64,000 bases of DNA from UBA2705 sp963977125 (GCA_963977125.1 CAXBNJ010000004.1:205520-269519); one strand, 5' to 3'; numbered from the stretch's first letter, positions 1-9,900 are shown. Notes: generated by a model from the letters alone, not told the origin. Program-made: numbers and translations.

Positions 1-337
1 ACGCGGGTTTGCACCCCGATGCCTTCTAACGCATTTTGTAAGCAAAGCGCGTTGATAACGATGCCGAGCATACCCATATGGTCAGCCGCTGTGCGGTCCA
101 TGCCTTGTGAAGCGCCAGAGACGCCGCGGAATATATTTCCTGCCCCCAGAACGACGCAGACCTGAACGCCCATATTAACAACATCTTGAATATCGCGCGC
201 AACGCGGGCTACGGTTTCAGGATGCAAACCAAATTCATTTGGCCCCATCAGAACTTCGCCTGACATTTTCAGAAGAACGCGTTTATAAGGTAAGTTTTTT
301 GGCATATTTTCTTGTACTGGCTTCACGTTAGCGCTCA
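1..337 (-). CDS. pyrH: UMP kinase, N-terminal part (cut by window edge)
   Basis: UMP kinase phosphorylates UMP to UDP in cytoplasmic pyrimidine nucleotide synthesis. I translated the reverse strand from the ATG ending at 337. It gives about 112 residues, including KRVLLKMSGEVL near residue 20, the glycine-rich VVLGAGNIFRG segment and DRTAADHMGMLGIVINAL, all hallmarks of bacterial PyrH. The C-terminal half lies outside the window. It follows rpsB, tsf and csaA on the same strand, matching the usual rpsB-tsf-pyrH order apart from the csaA gene and a 328-base gap. A later in-frame ATG at 305 could be the true start, because the KRVLLK core begins just after it. Confidence 0.93.
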
Positions 338-436
338 TAATTTTATCTTTCGCATGTGGTTATATTGCGATTAAACAGTTTAGTTTCAGCGGCTAGTGAT
401 AGCAAGCTTTACTGCTTTGAAGCAAGCATTTAATTA

Positions 437-465
437 TTGACAAAACACGCGTCTGTTAATATGGT
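437..465 (+). promoter_or_regulatory. Sigma70-type promoter for the small plus-strand gene
   Basis: TTGACA at 437-442 is followed after exactly 17 bases by TATGGT at 460-465. It points at the small ORF starting at 502, implying a 5' UTR of about 30 bases. The -35 is a perfect consensus and the -10 is a weaker match. This is inferred from sequence alone. Confidence 0.6.
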
Positions 466-501
466 AAAAGACCCCTGTTTCACAAGGAAGATAAAACCGC
501 C

Positions 502-642
502 ATGCCGATTAGCCCTATAGCGCCCATTAAACCTATCTGGCCAACACGCCCGCGCACACGCGAAGAGCGCGAGCATGACCCCATAAAGCCGCCACCAAAA
601 AAGCCCGAAGACAATAAACGCACAGCACCTAAACCCGCTTAA
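502..642 (+). CDS. Small proline- and charge-rich protein (46 aa), function unknown
   Basis: I do not recognise this gene. It starts at ATG 502, with an AAGGAAG ribosome binding site about 11 bases upstream and a consensus-like promoter at 437-465, and stops at TAA 640-642. The product begins MPISPIAPIKPIWPTRP and continues with a charged stretch (TREEREHD) and a PPPKKPEDNK tail. Proline is the commonest residue, and no signal peptide or membrane segment is visible. It lies in the gap between csaA and pyrH and is read opposite to them. Support comes from the signals around it rather than from homology, so it could still be a chance ORF. Confidence 0.5.
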   Translation: MPISPIAPIKPIWPTRPRTREEREHDPIKPPPKKPEDNKRTAPKPA

Positions 643-665
643 CGGGATTACCCTCAATCACATAT

Positions 666-1007
666 TTAGAATAATCGACCGCCTATAGGCACATCTTGGC
701 TTGGGCCGATCAAAACGGCTTCGCCATCATCGCCCGGCATTGCTAATGTCAGAAACTCAGACATAAACTTACCAATTTGGCGCGGCGGAAAATTAACAAC
801 CGCGAGAACCTGCTGCCCAATTAAAGAGTCAACATCATGATGCTGCGTTATCTGCGCGGAGCTTTTACGAATGCCCAACTCCTCACCAAAATCAACCCAG
901 ATTTTAATTGCAGGTTTACGTGCTTCAGGAAAATCCTCAGCTCTAACAATACGGCCAACACGAATATCAACGCGTGAAAACTCGTCCCATGTTAAATTTT
1001 GCTCCAT
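666..1007 (-). CDS. csaA: CsaA-like tRNA-binding domain protein
   Basis: This is a single-domain OB-fold protein of the EMAP II/Trbp111 type, 113 aa, which is the usual CsaA length. CsaA is described as an export-related chaperone with tRNA-binding capacity. The sequence shows the family signature FSRVDIRVGRIVRAEDFP, then KPAIKIWVDFGEELGIRKSSAQIT, and the C-terminal VVNFPPRQIGKFMSEFLTL. I chose ATG 1007 because GAAGGAG lies just upstream; an upstream in-frame start would add 11 unrelated residues. It sits between tsf and pyrH on the same strand, where a csaA gene is not usually found. YgjH-like proteins are the nearest alternative naming. Confidence 0.85.
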   Translation of the reverse strand: MEQNLTWDEFSRVDIRVGRIVRAEDFPEARKPAIKIWVDFGEELGIRKSSAQITQHHDVDSLIGQQVLAVVNFPPRQIGKFMSEFLTLAMPGDDGEAVLIGPSQDVPIGGRLF

Positions 1008-1104
1008 GACCACTCCTTCAAACAAATAAAAATCTCTCAAAAAAAAAGCAGCGCAATAATAACAAAGCGCTGCCTTAAAAATCCAAAATAAAAGATATAA
1101 AGAA

Positions 1105-2028
1105 TTAACCGTTTACAGTTTTCGCAACTTCAGCGGCGAAATCTTCTTCTTCTTTTTCAATGCCGTCACCAAGTAAGAAGCGAACATAACCGCTTAATTT
1201 AATTGGCGCGCCAACATCTTTTTCAGCAGCCTTGATCACGTCAGCAATTTTAGTTTCGCCATCGATAACAAATTTTTGCTCTGTAAGGCAAATTTCTTCG
1301 AAATATTTACGCATACGACCAACAATCATTTTTTCGATGATTTCAACAGGCTTGCCTGATTCAGCCGCTTGATCCATCAATACAGCTTTTTCACGAGCTG
1401 CGACTTCTGGGTCAACGCTATCAATATCAAGAAATTCAGGGTTCGCAGCAGCAACATGCATTGCAAGCTGTTTGCCCAGTGCTGCCAAAGCAGCTTTATC
1501 GCCTTCTGATTCCAAAGCAACCAAAACACCAATTTTACCGATGCCTGCGCTTAATGCATTATGCACGTAGCTTGCCACGTAACCATTAGAAACAGTCAGT
1601 TTTTCCATGCGACGAATCTGCATGTTTTCACCAATTGTCGCCACAAGGTCAGAGCGTGTATCATCAACAGATTTGCCACCAGTGCAAGTCGCTGCGTTTA
1701 ACGCTTCAACGCTATCAACGCCCAATGCCAAGCTTGCAACATCTTTTGCAAAGTCTTGGAATTTGTCGTTACGTGCAACAAAGTCAGTTTCTGAGTTGAT
1801 TTCAACAACAACAGCCGATGTGCTATCATCACTCGTTACAACAGCCACAACGCCTTCAGCCGCTGTACGGCCAGACTTTTTAGCCGCTGACGCCATACCT
1901 TTAGTACGAAGCCAATCAACAGAAGCTGACATATCGCCGCCATTTTCAACAAGCGCCTTTTTAGCATCCATCATGCCAACGCCAGTTTTTTCACGAAGTT
2001 CTTTTACTTGAGATGCAGTAATAGACAT
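1105..2028 (-). CDS. tsf: Translation elongation factor Ts
   Basis: EF-Ts is the guanine nucleotide exchange factor that recycles EF-Tu in translation. The 307-aa product has the N-terminal UBA-like motif VKELREKTGVGMMDAKKAL and the diagnostic SETDFVARNDKF motif near residue 80, followed by two exchange domains. Length is normal for the family. ATG 2028 has an AAGGA site upstream. It lies 38 bases downstream of rpsB and is presumably cotranscribed with it. Confidence 0.98.
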   Translation of the reverse strand: MSITASQVKELREKTGVGMMDAKKALVENGGDMSASVDWLRTKGMASAAKKSGRTAAEGVVAVVTSDDSTSAVVVEINSETDFVARNDKFQDFAKDVASLALGVDSVEALNAATCTGGKSVDDTRSDLVATIGENMQIRRMEKLTVSNGYVASYVHNALSAGIGKIGVLVALESEGDKAALAALGKQLAMHVAAANPEFLDIDSVDPEVAAREKAVLMDQAAESGKPVEIIEKMIVGRMRKYFEEICLTEQKFVIDGETKIADVIKAAEKDVGAPIKLSGYVRFLLGDGIEKEEEDFAAEVAKTVNG

Positions 2029-2066
2029 TTCATTATCCTTATTTTTTTAGTGTTAGATATTTCAAA

Positions 2067-2873
2067 TTAAGCTGAAGCTTTAGCTTTTGATTTTTCTTCT
2101 GTTTTTGTTGCTTCATTTGCAGCTTCTTCTTTTGGAAGCTCAACTTTCACATCAATCGCTTCGCCAATGTCAGTGCCCGAAGCTGTAAGTTCAGCTTGGA
2201 TACCTTCAAGGACAGCGCCAGAAACAAGTTCACAATATAAATCAATTGCACGTGCCGCATCATCATTGCCAGGAACGGGGTAATCAATGCCAGCCGCGCT
2301 AACATTAGTATCAACGATACCGATTACAGGAATACCAAGCTTGTTGGCTTCTAGAACAGCAATGGCTTCTTTTTTACAATCAATGATGAACACAACATCA
2401 GGCTGGCCGCCCATGTTTTTAATACCACCAATAGCCAGTTCAAGCTTGTCACGCTCGCGCGAAAGCATGATGTTTTCTTTTTTCGTACGCAAACGCATGT
2501 TTTCATCACTGAGCATGCTATCAAGCTGCTTTAGGCGTGCTATAGACTTAGAAATTGTTTTCCAGTTTGTAAGCATGCCACCTAACCAGCGGTGATTCAC
2601 GTAATATTGACCACAGCGCATAGCTGCTTCTTTTACTTTATCTTGTGCTTGGCGTTTTGTACCAACGAATAAAACACGACCGCCTTTAGCCGATGCGGCT
2701 TTAACAACGTCAAGGGCTGAGCCCAAAGCTGGTACTGTTTTTTGTAGATCAATGATGTGTATACCGTTACGCACACCAAAGATGAAATTACGGTTTTTTG
2801 GGTTCCAACGGTGTGTGTTGTGGCCGAAGTGAACACCAGCTTCGAGTAGTTGACGCATTGTAAATGTAGGCAT
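2067..2873 (-). CDS. rpsB: 30S ribosomal protein S2
   Basis: S2 is a late-assembling protein of the small ribosomal subunit. The 268-aa product carries MRQLLEAGVHFGHNTHRWNP at the N-terminus, the RWLGGMLTNWKTI motif near residue 95 and DVVFIIDCKKEAIAVLEANK, all typical of S2. The C-terminus has a Lys/Glu/Ala-rich tail (KTEEKSKAKASA) extending beyond the E. coli protein, as often in alphaproteobacteria. An AGGAGAA site precedes ATG 2873. It is the first gene of the rpsB-tsf unit. Confidence 0.98.
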   Translation of the reverse strand: MPTFTMRQLLEAGVHFGHNTHRWNPKNRNFIFGVRNGIHIIDLQKTVPALGSALDVVKAASAKGGRVLFVGTKRQAQDKVKEAAMRCGQYYVNHRWLGGMLTNWKTISKSIARLKQLDSMLSDENMRLRTKKENIMLSRERDKLELAIGGIKNMGGQPDVVFIIDCKKEAIAVLEANKLGIPVIGIVDTNVSAAGIDYPVPGNDDAARAIDLYCELVSGAVLEGIQAELTASGTDIGEAIDVKVELPKEEAANEATKTEEKSKAKASA

Positions 2874-3322
2874 AGTTTTCTCCTAGTTTTCGGTTTTGAG
2901 CCTCTGCTGAACAAAGTAAAAGACTTTCAACGTTTAAAACGCTTAATCATCTTCACCGAAACATTACCTCATTATTAAGGTAAAATTCAGCATGTGAAAT
3001 TAAGTACATGAGGTGTTTACTGGTTCTTCGTGTAAAAATCAAGGGAAATATCCTTATTTTTCGCCTAGAGTCACGTTTAGAACCAAAAAATCTTCCTAGT
3101 CTAAGCATATCAAGGCAACAGCATATATACACCCCACTTAATCACAAGGGTGAAAGCTCTTTGATGATTCTCAAATTAGAAGCCTGAAACAATATAAAGT
3201 TACTATTCTAAACACTATTTATTAATTTAAACTTATGCGATAATCTTTACACTTTATAAACCAATATCAGTCTATGCTAATTAAGTTTTTAATATACATT
3301 TTAATATACATTTGGAGGAATT
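2874..3322. other. Divergent intergenic region upstream of rpsB and the secreted sensor-like gene
   Basis: This 449-base AT-rich gap must hold the rpsB promoter and leader (minus) and the promoter of the gene at 3323 (plus). I see no consensus TTGACA on either strand. A weak 6-bp hairpin (TTACCT/AGGTAA, 2964-2983) lies in the rpsB leader. A 59-codon ORF at 3008-3187 has no ribosome binding site and is not called. I recognise no RNA gene. Confidence 0.5.
3291..3314 (+). repeat. Two tandem copies of a 12-bp unit before the sensor-like gene
   Basis: AATATACATTTT at 3291-3302 is followed directly by AATATACATTTG at 3303-3314, just before the GGAGGAA ribosome binding site of the gene at 3323. The copies overlap the likely 5' UTR or promoter and could reflect slippage in AT-rich DNA. 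Confidence 0.6.
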
Positions 3323-3895
3323 ATGTCCCAGAATAAATTTTTACTTACGAGCGCTGCAATTGCGACTCTATTTCTATCTGCAGGCGCGCAAGCTCAAGAA
3401 TCTATTGGCGCAGACGCAGCGAAATCATTTATTAATGACCATGTTGCTTCATGGTTGAGCGATACAACAATAACAGATGCGATTACAGCTCAAAACACAG
3501 CCTATGCCGGCTTAGATGAGGCGGCGGTTATCGCCCTTGATAAGAAATGGCGTGCCGATGACGAAGCGTTAATCAACAGCACCACACAGAACGCCCTATC
3601 GACATTTTTAAAAGATAAACAAGACACAAGCGAAGGCCTGTTCACTGAAATATTCATCATGGATGATAAAGGCATGAATGTCGGTCAAAGCACTCTAACC
3701 TCTGACTACTGGCAAGGCGACGAAGCCAAATGGCAAAAAACTTATGCCGTTGGCGCTGATGCCGTCCATGTCAGCGAGGTCGAGTTTGACGAATCCTCAC
3801 AAAGCTACCAAGTGCAAATCAGCACAACAATCAATAAAGATGGCCAAGCTATTGGTGCCATCACACTTGGTGTGAATGCTGAGATGATTGAATAG
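3323..3895 (+). CDS. Secreted PDC/Cache-like sensor-domain protein
   Basis: The 190-aa product has a signal peptide (LLTSAAIATLFLSAGAQA, cleavage expected after AQA near residue 24). The mature part resembles stand-alone PDC/Cache ligand-binding domains: a long helical N-terminus, then FTEIFIMDDKGMNVGQS, SDYWQGDEAKWQKTY and a closing beta segment (GQAIGAITLGVNAEMIE). There is no transmembrane anchor or output domain, so it should be a soluble periplasmic protein. A GGAGGAA site precedes the ATG. The next gene, 82 bases on, is a chemoreceptor, which suggests but does not prove that it presents ligands to that receptor. The ligand is unknown. Confidence 0.75.
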   Translation: MSQNKFLLTSAAIATLFLSAGAQAQESIGADAAKSFINDHVASWLSDTTITDAITAQNTAYAGLDEAAVIALDKKWRADDEALINSTTQNALSTFLKDKQDTSEGLFTEIFIMDDKGMNVGQSTLTSDYWQGDEAKWQKTYAVGADAVHVSEVEFDESSQSYQVQISTTINKDGQAIGAITLGVNAEMIE

Positions 3896-3977
3896 TCCTG
3901 ATTTAAAGACATCAAAACAATTAAAATCTTTAAAATTATTAAATTGAATTACAATTAATACTGGAGCGCGATGACCC

Positions 3978-5603
3978 ATGAATAAGCTAATGAACTCTAT
4001 TGCTTTTAAACTTATTAGCCTTGTGGCCATTGTCACCGCGCTCTTTTTTATCGCCCTTACGGGCTACTTATCCTATCAAAACAAGAATGCTTTGAAGCAT
4101 ATATATCATGATCAGAACCAAGGTATAACCAATCTATATAACGCTATCACTTACCCTTCTTTTCGTTTCAAGAACGGCACTAAGATTCTTGAAGCATTTA
4201 GTGAGACCATTACTGGTGACAATAAAGGCCTAGCGAACCTTCTTGCCGTTGACAAAGATGGCAATATGTTAACACAATACGCATCAGAACATTATAAAGA
4301 CTTTGATCTGCTCACAGCCTTGCAAAGCATTGATAAAGATGAAACCTCCATCAATTTTGTCACGCCAGATCACAACGTTATCATTAGCAAAATCTATGAC
4401 AAAGTGAAAAATACAGAATATGGGTATTTAGCCCTCGCTTGGTCCCTTTCAGAACAAAAGAAGATTACCAAAGACGGCATAATTAACATGGTGGTTAGCT
4501 CTACCATCATTACAATTGCCTTAATTGCGCTAATCTCTTTGTTAATGAATAAATTCATCCTAACGCCTATGCAGAACTTAAAATCATCTATGGGAACGCT
4601 AGCCAACGGGGAACTTGATATTGAAATTCCTTATACGCAGCAAAAAGATGAAATAGGACAAATGGCTAAGACCTTATTGGTTTTCCAAGAAAAAAGCCGC
4701 GAGAATTTGTCCATGCAAGCACAGCAAGAACAAGTTAAAATCCAAGCTGAAGCTGATAAAAAAGAAGCCATGGCGAACTTAGCAAGCGAATTTGACAGCT
4801 CTGTTGGTACATTACTAACCGAAGTCAGCACAGCGGTTAAAACAATCTATCAGAATGCCGAAGCGTTGAAAAATGGTGCAAACGAAATTTCTGCCAATAG
4901 CGTTAAAATCAATGACTCTTCTGAAGCCTCATCAGCGAACACGCAAACAATCTCTGCTGCGGCTGAGGAGATGAGCAGCTCCGTGCAAGAGATCTCTCAA
5001 CAGGTCATCAACACAAAGAATATCGCCAGTGATGCGGTGACTAAAGCCGGTGAAGCGGTTATCGTTATTAATACGTTGAAAGAAAACGCCGTTGATATTC
5101 AAAATGTTGTAAAACTAATTAGTGAAATTGCCGAACAAACAAACCTTCTTGCTTTAAACGCGACAATCGAAGCGGCGCGTGCTGGCGAAGCGGGTAAAGG
5201 ATTTGCCGTTGTTGCCGGTGAGGTTAAAAGCTTGGCCAATGAGACGGCCAAAGCGACGACTGAAATCGCCGAAAAACTCGCAGGTATTTTATCTAATGCG
5301 GAAGATTCTGCGCAAACTATCGGCTCTGTTAATACCGTCATTGGTCAGATTGATGAATATGCAACGACCATTGCAGCGGCAACAGAAGAACAATCGGCAA
5401 CCAGCTCAGAGGTCTCTGCCCGTATCAGCGATACCGCAACAAGCATTCGCGAAGTGTCAGAAAGCATACGCACAGTGACGGATCAAGCGGCACAAAACAA
5501 CGAACAAACCGAAGCACTTCTTGACATCGCTATGATGCTCGAAACACAGTTTAAAGACTTAGCGCAACAGGCACAAAGCTTCTCGGACAGGGTTCGCGGT
5601 TAG
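3978..5603 (+). CDS. Methyl-accepting chemotaxis protein
   Basis: This 541-aa inner-membrane receptor would control CheA activity. In order: TM1 about 8-30, a periplasmic domain of about 140 residues (31-168), TM2 about 169-193, a HAMP linker about 195-245 (LTPMQNLKSSM, QKDEIGQMAKTL), then a long coiled-coil signalling domain. The hairpin tip is clear (IAEQTNLLALNATIEAARAG, GKGFAVVAGEVKSLA). Methylation-type Glu/Gln pairs such as AAAEEMSSSVQEIS flank it. No C-terminal CheR-docking pentapeptide is seen. It is probably cotranscribed with the upstream secreted sensor-like gene and is followed by a strong terminator. No other chemotaxis genes lie in the window. Confidence 0.95.
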   Translation: MNKLMNSIAFKLISLVAIVTALFFIALTGYLSYQNKNALKHIYHDQNQGITNLYNAITYPSFRFKNGTKILEAFSETITGDNKGLANLLAVDKDGNMLTQYASEHYKDFDLLTALQSIDKDETSINFVTPDHNVIISKIYDKVKNTEYGYLALAWSLSEQKKITKDGIINMVVSSTIITIALIALISLLMNKFILTPMQNLKSSMGTLANGELDIEIPYTQQKDEIGQMAKTLLVFQEKSRENLSMQAQQEQVKIQAEADKKEAMANLASEFDSSVGTLLTEVSTAVKTIYQNAEALKNGANEISANSVKINDSSEASSANTQTISAAAEEMSSSVQEISQQVINTKNIASDAVTKAGEAVIVINTLKENAVDIQNVVKLISEIAEQTNLLALNATIEAARAGEAGKGFAVVAGEVKSLANETAKATTEIAEKLAGILSNAEDSAQTIGSVNTVIGQIDEYATTIAAATEEQSATSSEVSARISDTATSIREVSESIRTVTDQAAQNNEQTEALLDIAMMLETQFKDLAQQAQSFSDRVRG

Positions 5604-5636
5604 TCATTCTTATTAACTAAACGCTCCATAAATTTT

Positions 5637-5673
5637 AAGCCCGCCCCTTATCTCAAAAAAGGGCGGGCTTTTT
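5637..5673 (+). terminator. Rho-independent terminator of the chemoreceptor gene
   Basis: AAGCCCGCCC (5637-5646) pairs perfectly with GGGCGGGCTT (5661-5670), and a T-run follows. It ends the plus-strand unit and may also act weakly on the converging aminotransferase transcript. Confidence 0.9.
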
Positions 5674-5694
5674 ATTGGAGGGAGGCGTTTATAA

Positions 5695-6873
5695 TCAAGC
5701 CAAAGCTTGCTCTAAACGTTTAATTGCTTCGTGTATTAAATTGTCTTTCTTGGCAAAGCATAAACGCATAAGCGTTTGAGGCGGCGGTAATGTTGATGCC
5801 GAATAAAACGGGCTCATTGGTATACCTGTCACGCCAGCTTTCTCCGTGAGCCAGACACAGAAATCATAATCACTGCCAACAAAACCAAGTTTCGCTGCGA
5901 TGCGTGCAAAATCGACCGTTAGAAAATACGTGCCTTCACAGGGCAGAACATCAAAGCCAATCCGCCCGAGCCCTTCTGAGAGTATTTTTCGCCCGCCATC
6001 CATTTGCGCGGTAAGTTCTGCATAATAGCGATCATCCGCCCGTAAGCCTTTGGCTATAGCCACTTGTAAATTAGGCGGCGTTGTAAATGTTGTGAATTGA
6101 TGAGCCGCAGCAATCGGTTTCAGCAAGGCTGCAGGCGCGGTGACATATCCAATTTTCCAGCCTGTCAGCGAAAAGGTTTTTCCGGCTGATCCAATGCGCA
6201 CGCAACGCTCACGCATATGCGGTAAGCTCATTAATGGAATATGCGGACGACCGTCAAATAACAAATGTTCATAGACCTCATCACAAACCGCATAAGCGTC
6301 AAATTCAATCAGAAGCTTGGCGATCATCTCAAGCTCTTCACGCGTAAAGACTTTTGCTGCTGGGTTTAGTGGCGTATTCAAAACGATCAGCTTGGTTTTA
6401 CTTGAAAAAGCGGCACGCAATTCTGCTTCATCCAAGCGCCAATGCGGCGGCGATAAACGTACAAACTTAGCTATGCCACCCGCTATTTTTATTTGCGGTT
6501 CATAGCAATCATAAAAAGGCTCAATAATAATCGCTTCATCACCATCATTCAGCAAACCTTGGAAACAGCAATTTAACGCTTCTGTTGCCCCTGATGTGAC
6601 CATCACTTCGCTCGCCGCATCAATATCAAGCCCATAAAAGCGCTTATTATCCTCGGCGACCGCTTCGCGCAAATCCTGCACGCCCATTAAAGGCGGATAT
6701 TGGTTATAGCCACTAATAGTTTCCTCAGCAGCGGCCTCGCGTATCCAAAGCGGTCCATCCGTATCAGGGAAACCCTGACCCAGATTAATCGCGCCATGCT
6801 TCGCGGCCAGCCCTGACATCACAGCAAATATAGTCGTTGGAATATTTGAGAAAAATTCACTCGTTGGCTTCAT
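5695..6873 (-). CDS. PLP-dependent class I/II aminotransferase
   Basis: This is a 392-aa fold-type I aminotransferase. It has NLGQGFPDTDGP near the N-terminus, MVTSGATEALNCCF for phosphate binding, NTPLNPAAKV, DEVYEHLLFDG with the pyridine-ring Asp, and SAGKTFSLTGWKIGY with the PLP-binding lysine. The pattern fits the family containing methionine/kynurenine-glutamine aminotransferases (YbdL, CCBL) and succinyldiaminopimelate transaminase-like enzymes, so the substrate cannot be fixed. GAGGAG precedes ATG 6873. It follows dnaE on the same strand (40-base gap) and may be its distal partner. Confidence 0.9.
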   Translation of the reverse strand: MKPTSEFFSNIPTTIFAVMSGLAAKHGAINLGQGFPDTDGPLWIREAAAEETISGYNQYPPLMGVQDLREAVAEDNKRFYGLDIDAASEVMVTSGATEALNCCFQGLLNDGDEAIIIEPFYDCYEPQIKIAGGIAKFVRLSPPHWRLDEAELRAAFSSKTKLIVLNTPLNPAAKVFTREELEMIAKLLIEFDAYAVCDEVYEHLLFDGRPHIPLMSLPHMRERCVRIGSAGKTFSLTGWKIGYVTAPAALLKPIAAAHQFTTFTTPPNLQVAIAKGLRADDRYYAELTAQMDGGRKILSEGLGRIGFDVLPCEGTYFLTVDFARIAAKLGFVGSDYDFCVWLTEKAGVTGIPMSPFYSASTLPPPQTLMRLCFAKKDNLIHEAIKRLEQALA

Positions 6874-6913
6874 TATGCGCTCCTCTATAGAAATGATATT
6901 CGAAAACGAATAT

Positions 6914-9900
6914 TTACAGCTCTTCGACTGAACGTACGCCTTTGATTTTATATAAAGCGCGGCGTTTCATTGGCGGTATTTGCCAGAGCCCCGGTATAAC
7001 AAGGCGCACTTGCCCGCCATCAGGCATTGGCGCGTAAATATGCAATGGGCATATACCGCCCACATCACACCCCTTAAGGCCATCATGTAATTTTTTAATA
7101 TCGGTGCGCGCATCAATCGTAATACGCACTTGCTGCACAGAATCGGCGAGTGCATCATCAAGGGGCAATGCATCTTGCACAAGGAAGCGTAATTCCCCTT
7201 CTTTCACTTCAACATCAACCGATAACAAAACATGGTCGCCGGTATTCATGCTATTGCGGCAACGCGCTAATGTTTCTGAAAACACCATGCCTTCCCAAAC
7301 CCCAACCGGATCAGAGACTTGCAAAAACGCGAATTTATTACCGCTTTTCGCACTAACTTTTTCTTGTTTTTTCAAGATAACGCCCGCCATTCTAAAGCGC
7401 GCGGCATTTTTATTTTGTAGCTCTTTTTCAACTTCGGCCATATCCCGAATACGTAGGCGCTTAAGCTGGACTTGGCGTGTATCAAGCGGATGAGCGGAGA
7501 GATAAAAGCCAACCGCTTTAAATTCCTGCGCCATGGTCTCTAGCGGATCCCAATCCGTCACATCAGGCAAATTCGGCATGCCAAGCGCATGGTCTGAGCC
7601 GCCCACATCGCCAAATAAGTTATTTTGACCTGATTCCCGATCAATTTCCAACTGGCTGGCATGACCTAAAATCGTTTCAATACCTGCAAAGACTTGAGCG
7701 CGGTTTTTATTAAATACATCAAACGCCCCAGCTGAGGTCAGCATCTCCATTTGGCGCTTATTCATCGACTTGAAACTAAAGCGTGAGGCGTAATCTTCTA
7801 AATCTTTATAAGGACCGTTTTCTGTGCGCTCATCAACAAGCACATGCATGGCCGCTTCACCAACGCCTTTAAGCCCCGCAAGCGCATAGCGCACACCTTC
7901 GCCATCAACTTTGAAAAATACATCTGATTTATTGACATTAGGCAGCTTTAACGGCGCGCCCATACGACCCAGTTCCTGCTTAAAGACAGAAAGCTTATCT
8001 GTATTACCCGCATCAAGCGTCATGGATGCCGCCATAAATTCAAGCGGATGATTCGCCTTTAACCAGCCCGTCCAATACGACACCAAACCATAACCCGCCG
8101 TATGCGCTTTGTTAAAGCCATAGCCCGCGAAAGCCGCAATTTGGTCAAAAATATGGTTGGCTTGTTCTTCGGGGATTTGATTATGTTCGAAAGCGCCCTT
8201 CACAAACATTGTGCGCTGCGTATCCATTTCCGCTTGGATTTTCTTACCCATCGCGCGACGCAGTAAATCAGCGCCGCCAAGTGTATACCCCGCCAAAACC
8301 TGCGCGGCCTGCATCACTTGTTCCTGATAGATCATTACGCCATAAGTATCTTCCGTGATTGGTTTTAGCTTTGGATGCATAAAATCAATATCTTCGGGAT
8401 TTTTGACGTTTTCAAGATAAACGGGAATATTCTCCATCGGCCCCGGTCGATACAGGGCGATAACAGCGAGGAGCTCTTCGAGGTTACTAATGCCAATTTG
8501 TTTTCCCAAATCGCGCATGCCAGCACTCTCAACTTGGAACACCCCAACATTATTGCCGACTTTGAGCATATCAAAGGTTTTTTTATCATCAAAAGGCAGC
8601 TCAAGCACATCAATCTCGATGCCCTTATTTTCTTTGATCATCTTCACAGCGCGGTGAATAACCGTCATCGTCTTCAGACCCAAGAAATCGAATTTAACAA
8701 GCCCCGCTTGCTCAACATATTTCATGTTAAATTGTGTTACAGGCATGTCAGAGCGCGGATCACGATAAAGCGGTACCAACTCATTAAGCGGTCTATCCCC
8801 GATCACAACCCCCGCAGCATGGGTAGAAGCATGGCGATACAAGCCTTCAAGCTGTAAAGCCAAATCAATCAGCCGCGTCGACATTTCATCTTTTTTAATC
8901 TCAAGGCGGAAATCTGGGTCAGAATCGAGCGCTTCTTGCAAGGTCACTGGGTTAGCTGGGTTTGACGGGATCATCTTGGAGATACGATCCACCTGTCCAT
9001 AAGGCATTTGCAGCACCCGCCCAACGTCACGCACAACAGCGCGCGCTTGCAGCTTACCAAAAGTGATAATCTGCGCAACTTTATCAACGCCGTATTTATC
9101 CTGCACATAGCGAATAACTTCTTCGCGGCGATCTTGACAAAAATCGATATCAAAATCAGGCATGGACACACGCTCTGGGTTCAAGAAACGCTCAAAGAGC
9201 AAATTAAGGGCAAGGGGGTCCAAATCGGTAATTTTCAATGCCCAAGCGACGACAGAGCCGCCACCTGATCCCCGTCCCGGCCCGACCGGAATATCTTCAA
9301 CCTTCGCCCATTTAATGAAATCTGATACAATCAAGAAATACCCCGGAAAGCCCATTTCATCGATAATATCAAGCTCAAAGTTAAGCCGTGCGAAATAGAG
9401 CTTATCTATCTCAGCGCGCTCTTCAGGGCTTTGTACTTCTTCGGTATACACATAGTTTTCAAGCCGCCAACGCAAACCATCTTCTGATTGTACGCGCAAT
9501 TCAGCCTCTTCATCACGACCTGCCCCCGTATCAAAAGGCGGCAAAATCGGATCAATTGGTTTCAACAGATAACTACAGCGCTGCGCAATTATCCCTGTAT
9601 TGATAATCGCCTCAGGCAGGTCAGAAAATAATTCTTTCATCTCATGTTGAGATTTCAAGTAATGATGTTCTGTTTCCGTACGGCGGTCTTTTTCTGTCAC
9701 ATAGCGCCCATCCGCAATACAAAGCAGCGCATCATGCGCTTGGTGCATATCGCGCGTGGCAAAATAACAATCATTCGTCGCGACTAATGGCAGCTCATGC
9801 TTATAGGCAATCTCAAGCATCGCCGCTTCAATCGCATTTTCATCATCAAGATTATGGCGCTGAATTTCAATATAGAGGCGATCGCCAAATAAGGATTTGA

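Noticed and set aside
430..657. 75-codon minus-strand ORF in the csaA-pyrH gap
   Set aside because: It is antisense to the small plus-strand ORF, which has a promoter and ribosome binding site; the minus frame gives a Cys/Arg-rich, unlikely protein.
1607..2011. 134-codon plus-strand ORF inside tsf
   Set aside because: It lies fully antisense to the well-conserved tsf gene and encodes a low-complexity Ser/Thr-rich product.
2964..2983. Hairpin in the rpsB leader as a ribosomal-protein autoregulatory element
   Set aside because: Only a 6-bp stem with an 8-base loop; too weak to call without comparative support.
3008..3187. 59-codon plus-strand ORF upstream of the sensor-like gene
   Set aside because: No ribosome binding site, no promoter consensus and no coherent protein features.
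8375..8857. 160-codon plus-strand ORF within dnaE
   Set aside because: Antisense shadow of the conserved polymerase core.
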